Source of the DNA: Colimorpha_A sp964630635 | GTDB lineage: Bacteria; Bacillota; Clostridia; Oscillospirales; CAG-272 | Assembly (NCBI GenBank): GCA_964630635.1 | Contig: CAZVVM010000091.1 | Span: forward strand, 1-6,893 | Reading direction: 5' to 3' | DNA length: 6,893 bases | Notes under the pieces: model-generated | Told to the model about the DNA's origin: nothing | The model's database searches: none | Seen by the model: only the letters and a program-made list of their open reading frames with translations | Position numbers and translations under genes: made by a program | Shown here: positions 5,849 through 6,893 of the stretch, in pieces | Numbering within the stretch: position 1 is the stretch's first letter | Layout of the letters: every line of letters starts with the position of its first letter

Positions 5849-6637
5849 TTATTTGATTTTATCAAAATAATTTATTACGTTTTCCCAGTCAAATTGTTTC
5901 TGGCTGTGTTTTCCTTCCTTTACGTGGAAGGCGATAGAACCGTTTTGATATGGTTTATTGAGAACAGGTGTACCGTCCTCGATAACAACGCCGCGCTTAC
6001 CGTAAAGCTCCCATACGGGGCTTGCAAGCTTTGCGGCACGAAGCTCGGCATCCGGGTCTGCCCACTCGTCGAGAACAGATCCGGTTATATAGAGATTCCT
6101 CGGAGCAATGAGTGACAGCACCATATGCTGGTCCATTGGTAAATACTCCTCTGCGTCGTTAAAATCCTTAAACTTTTCACCGAACCAATCGGAAATATTT
6201 ATATCCTTTGCGTGCTCTCCACGCTTTCCGCGCAGGAGTGCCGCTCCCATACAGCCGGAATTGTTCGGAACTGCCATAAAAATGTGCGCGTCGGTTGCCG
6301 CAGCCCAAAGAGCCGCCTTGCCGCTTCTTGAATGTCCTATTGACGCCACTCTCGTTGCATCAATGTCAGAGCCGGTTTCAAGATAATCGAGAACTCTGCT
6401 CACTCCCCAAGCCCAAGCGGAGATCGAAGCCCAGGAATTGCGCTTTCTTTGCCTGTTCATCTCTGCAAATACACCGACCTTGAAATCGGAATGAGTCGTC
6501 CATTCACGGTAAATATCCCTTGTCGGCATTACTGCAACAGCGTATCCGCGGTTGGTAATATATTTGAGCGGAAGAACGCTCTCCGTTTCAGGAGAAAACA
6601 TATTGCCGTCCTCGTCAAACTTGAGCCAATTCTCCAT
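5849..6637 (-). CDS. CE15-like alpha/beta-hydrolase (glucuronoyl esterase family), N-terminally truncated, possible pseudogene
   Basis: CE15 enzymes are about 400 aa and cleave glucuronoyl or related esters of plant polysaccharides; most are secreted. This frame has 262 aa and begins inside the family fold. Recognisable blocks: RGYAVAVMPTRDI (residues 30-42), SWASISAWAWGVSRVLDYLET (68-88), the nucleophile elbow GHSRSGKAALWAAATD (101-116, Ser103), NNSGCMGAALLR (125-136), LPMDQHMVLSLIAPRNLY (166-183), DEWADP (190-195, the likely acid) and EGKHSQKQFDW with His244. Asn126 sits where fungal members have the acid Glu, so the acid is probably in the later loop, as in some bacterial members. Catalytic residues are all present, but the first 120-150 aa are missing, an in-frame stop (TAG) lies one codon before the ATG, no ribosome site or signal peptide is seen, and upstream is repeat DNA. 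It is probably a decapitated gene. Confidence 0.8.
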   Translation of the reverse strand: MENWLKFDEDGNMFSPETESVLPLKYITNRGYAVAVMPTRDIYREWTTHSDFKVGVFAEMNRQRKRNSWASISAWAWGVSRVLDYLETGSDIDATRVASIGHSRSGKAALWAAATDAHIFMAVPNNSGCMGAALLRGKRGEHAKDINISDWFGEKFKDFNDAEEYLPMDQHMVLSLIAPRNLYITGSVLDEWADPDAELRAAKLASPVWELYGKRGVVIEDGTPVLNKPYQNGSIAFHVKEGKHSQKQFDWENVINYFDKIK

Positions 6638-6678
6638 ATTCTAAAACTCATTACTTTTCAACCTATATGATTTAAAAT

Positions 6679-6700
6679 GCTTTTCGCCCCAGCGAAAAGC
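6679..6700. repeat. Perfect 9-bp hairpin (GCTTTTCGC / GCGAAAAGC)
   Basis: Stem 6679-6687 with 6692-6700, loop CCCA. The minus-strand reading is followed by ATTTTAAAT, so it could be a weak terminator for minus transcripts. It seems the outer edge of the repeat-rich block. Confidence 0.6.
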
Positions 6701-6710
6701 CACCTTACTT

Positions 6711-6744
6711 CTTCACTATTCACTATTCACTATTACCTATTACC
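6711..6744. repeat. Heptamer tandem array A (TTCACTA x3, TTACCTA, TTACC)
   Basis: Three exact TTCACTA units (6712-6732) followed by one TTACCTA (6733-6739) and a partial TTACC (6740-6744), keeping the 7-bp period throughout. The reverse complement of 6711-6731 matches array B at 18 of 21 positions. Confidence 0.85.
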
Positions 6745-6771
6745 TTGCCAAAAACCTCCTCGGACGGATTT

Positions 6772-6792
6772 AGTGAAGAGTGAAGAGTGAAT
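6772..6792. repeat. Heptamer tandem array B (AGTGAAG x2, AGTGAAT)
   Basis: Units at 6772-6778, 6779-6785 and 6786-6792, with a decayed fourth (AAGTAAA, 6793-6799). It is the inverted counterpart of array A, differing mainly at every seventh base. Confidence 0.8.
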
Positions 6793-6796
6793 AAGT

Positions 6797-6831
6797 AAAA
6801 ATCTCCCCGAACTTCGTCCGAGGAGATTTTT
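6797..6831 (-). terminator. Intrinsic terminator of tRNA-Gln
   Basis: On the minus strand a 16-bp stem (6831-6816 with 6812-6797, two G-T wobbles), 3-nt loop, and a T5 tail follow immediately on the tRNA; its first base is the final A of the CCA end. Confidence 0.85.
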
Positions 6832-6893
6832 GGCTGGGATAGCTGGACTCGAACCAGCGATGCAGGAGTCAAAGTCCTGTGCCTTGACCGACT
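6831..6893 (-). tRNA. tRNA-Gln(UUG), 3' part
   Basis: Reading the minus strand, the window holds the 3' side of the D arm, an anticodon stem CAGGA/TCCTG around loop CTTTGAC (anticodon TTG, reads CAA and CAG), a T arm GCTGG-TTCGAGT-CCAGC, acceptor strand TATCCCA, discriminator G and an encoded CCA. About 63 of some 74 nt are present; the 5' acceptor strand and the start of the D arm lie beyond the window edge. Confidence 0.93.

Larger units (their letters stand above)
6638..6830. other. Repeat-rich non-coding stretch between the truncated esterase and tRNA-Gln
   Basis: No coding frame of substance on either strand. Bases 6638-6678 are plain A/T-rich DNA with no remains of the missing esterase N-terminus that I can read in any frame. 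From 6679 onward it is filled by a hairpin, two heptamer tandem arrays in opposite orientation, a 20-bp inverted repeat and the tRNA terminator. It may be a degenerate or miniature mobile element; no transposase or target-site duplication was recognised. Confidence 0.6.
6747..6834. repeat. 20-bp inverted repeat that includes the tRNA-Gln 3' end
   Basis: Left arm 6747-6766 and right arm 6815-6834 are inverted copies with 19 of 20 identities (the single difference is C versus T at the ninth base). The right arm contains the encoded tRNA CCA end and one arm of its terminator, so the left arm is an inverted copy of the tRNA-terminator junction. The 48-bp interior holds array B. Confidence 0.8.

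Noticed and set aside
5894..6670. Several plus-strand frames opposite the CE15-like gene
   Set aside because: They are short, overlapping one another and opposite clear esterase motifs; none has a family match or a good ribosome site.
6711..6792. CRISPR array
   Set aside because: Units are only 7 bp with no spacers, so it is a simple tandem repeat.
6747..6834. Integrase attachment (att) site at the tRNA 3' end
   Set aside because: The second copy of the tRNA end is inverted, whereas integration leaves direct repeats, and no integrase gene is seen.

Overview
The window looks like a chromosomal piece of an anaerobic, endospore-forming member of the Clostridia, probably a gut-type uncultured lineage. 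The grounds are an oxygen-sensitive class III ribonucleotide reductase, a SigK-type sporulation sigma factor, a SipL-like spore coat morphogenesis protein with SPOCS (DUF3794) and LysM regions, a SleB/CwlJ-type wall hydrolase relative, strong AGGAG-like ribosome binding sites, and many A/T-tailed hairpin terminators. No species can be assigned from the sequence.

Layout, plus strand: positions 1-1257 hold the 3' part of nrdD, which ends in a fused glutaredoxin-like domain. A hairpin separates it from a TrxB-like flavoprotein (1307-2215), which is closed by a strong terminator. Next come sigK (2310-3005) and a sipL-like gene (3061-4680); a good match to a SigE-type promoter overlaps the sigK stop codon. 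A housekeeping-type promoter with an extended -10 precedes a cytoplasmic cyclophilin (4744-5241). A bidirectional terminator then separates the two transcription directions.

Minus strand: a membrane-anchored SleB/CwlJ-fold protein lacks the expected catalytic Glu and is rich in cysteine (5271-5765). Next is a CE15-like esterase lacking its N-terminal third (5849-6637). After about 190 non-coding bases filled with heptamer tandem repeats, inverted repeats and hairpins comes the 3' part of a tRNA-Gln(UUG) with its terminator (6831-6893, running off the window).

How the genes fit together: nrdD and the trxB-like gene read as one deoxyribonucleotide-synthesis module. The active-site Glu in place of the Asn of formate-using enzymes, the fused CPNC redoxin and the adjacent flavin disulfide reductase all point to reduction by a dithiol relay rather than by formate. 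The reductase lacks the usual NADPH 2'-phosphate motif, so its electron donor is open. sigK and the sipL-like gene form a mother-cell sporulation pair, and the SleB-like protein may belong to the spore programme as well. The right end looks like a scarred region: a decapitated esterase beside a repeat-rich element next to a tRNA gene.
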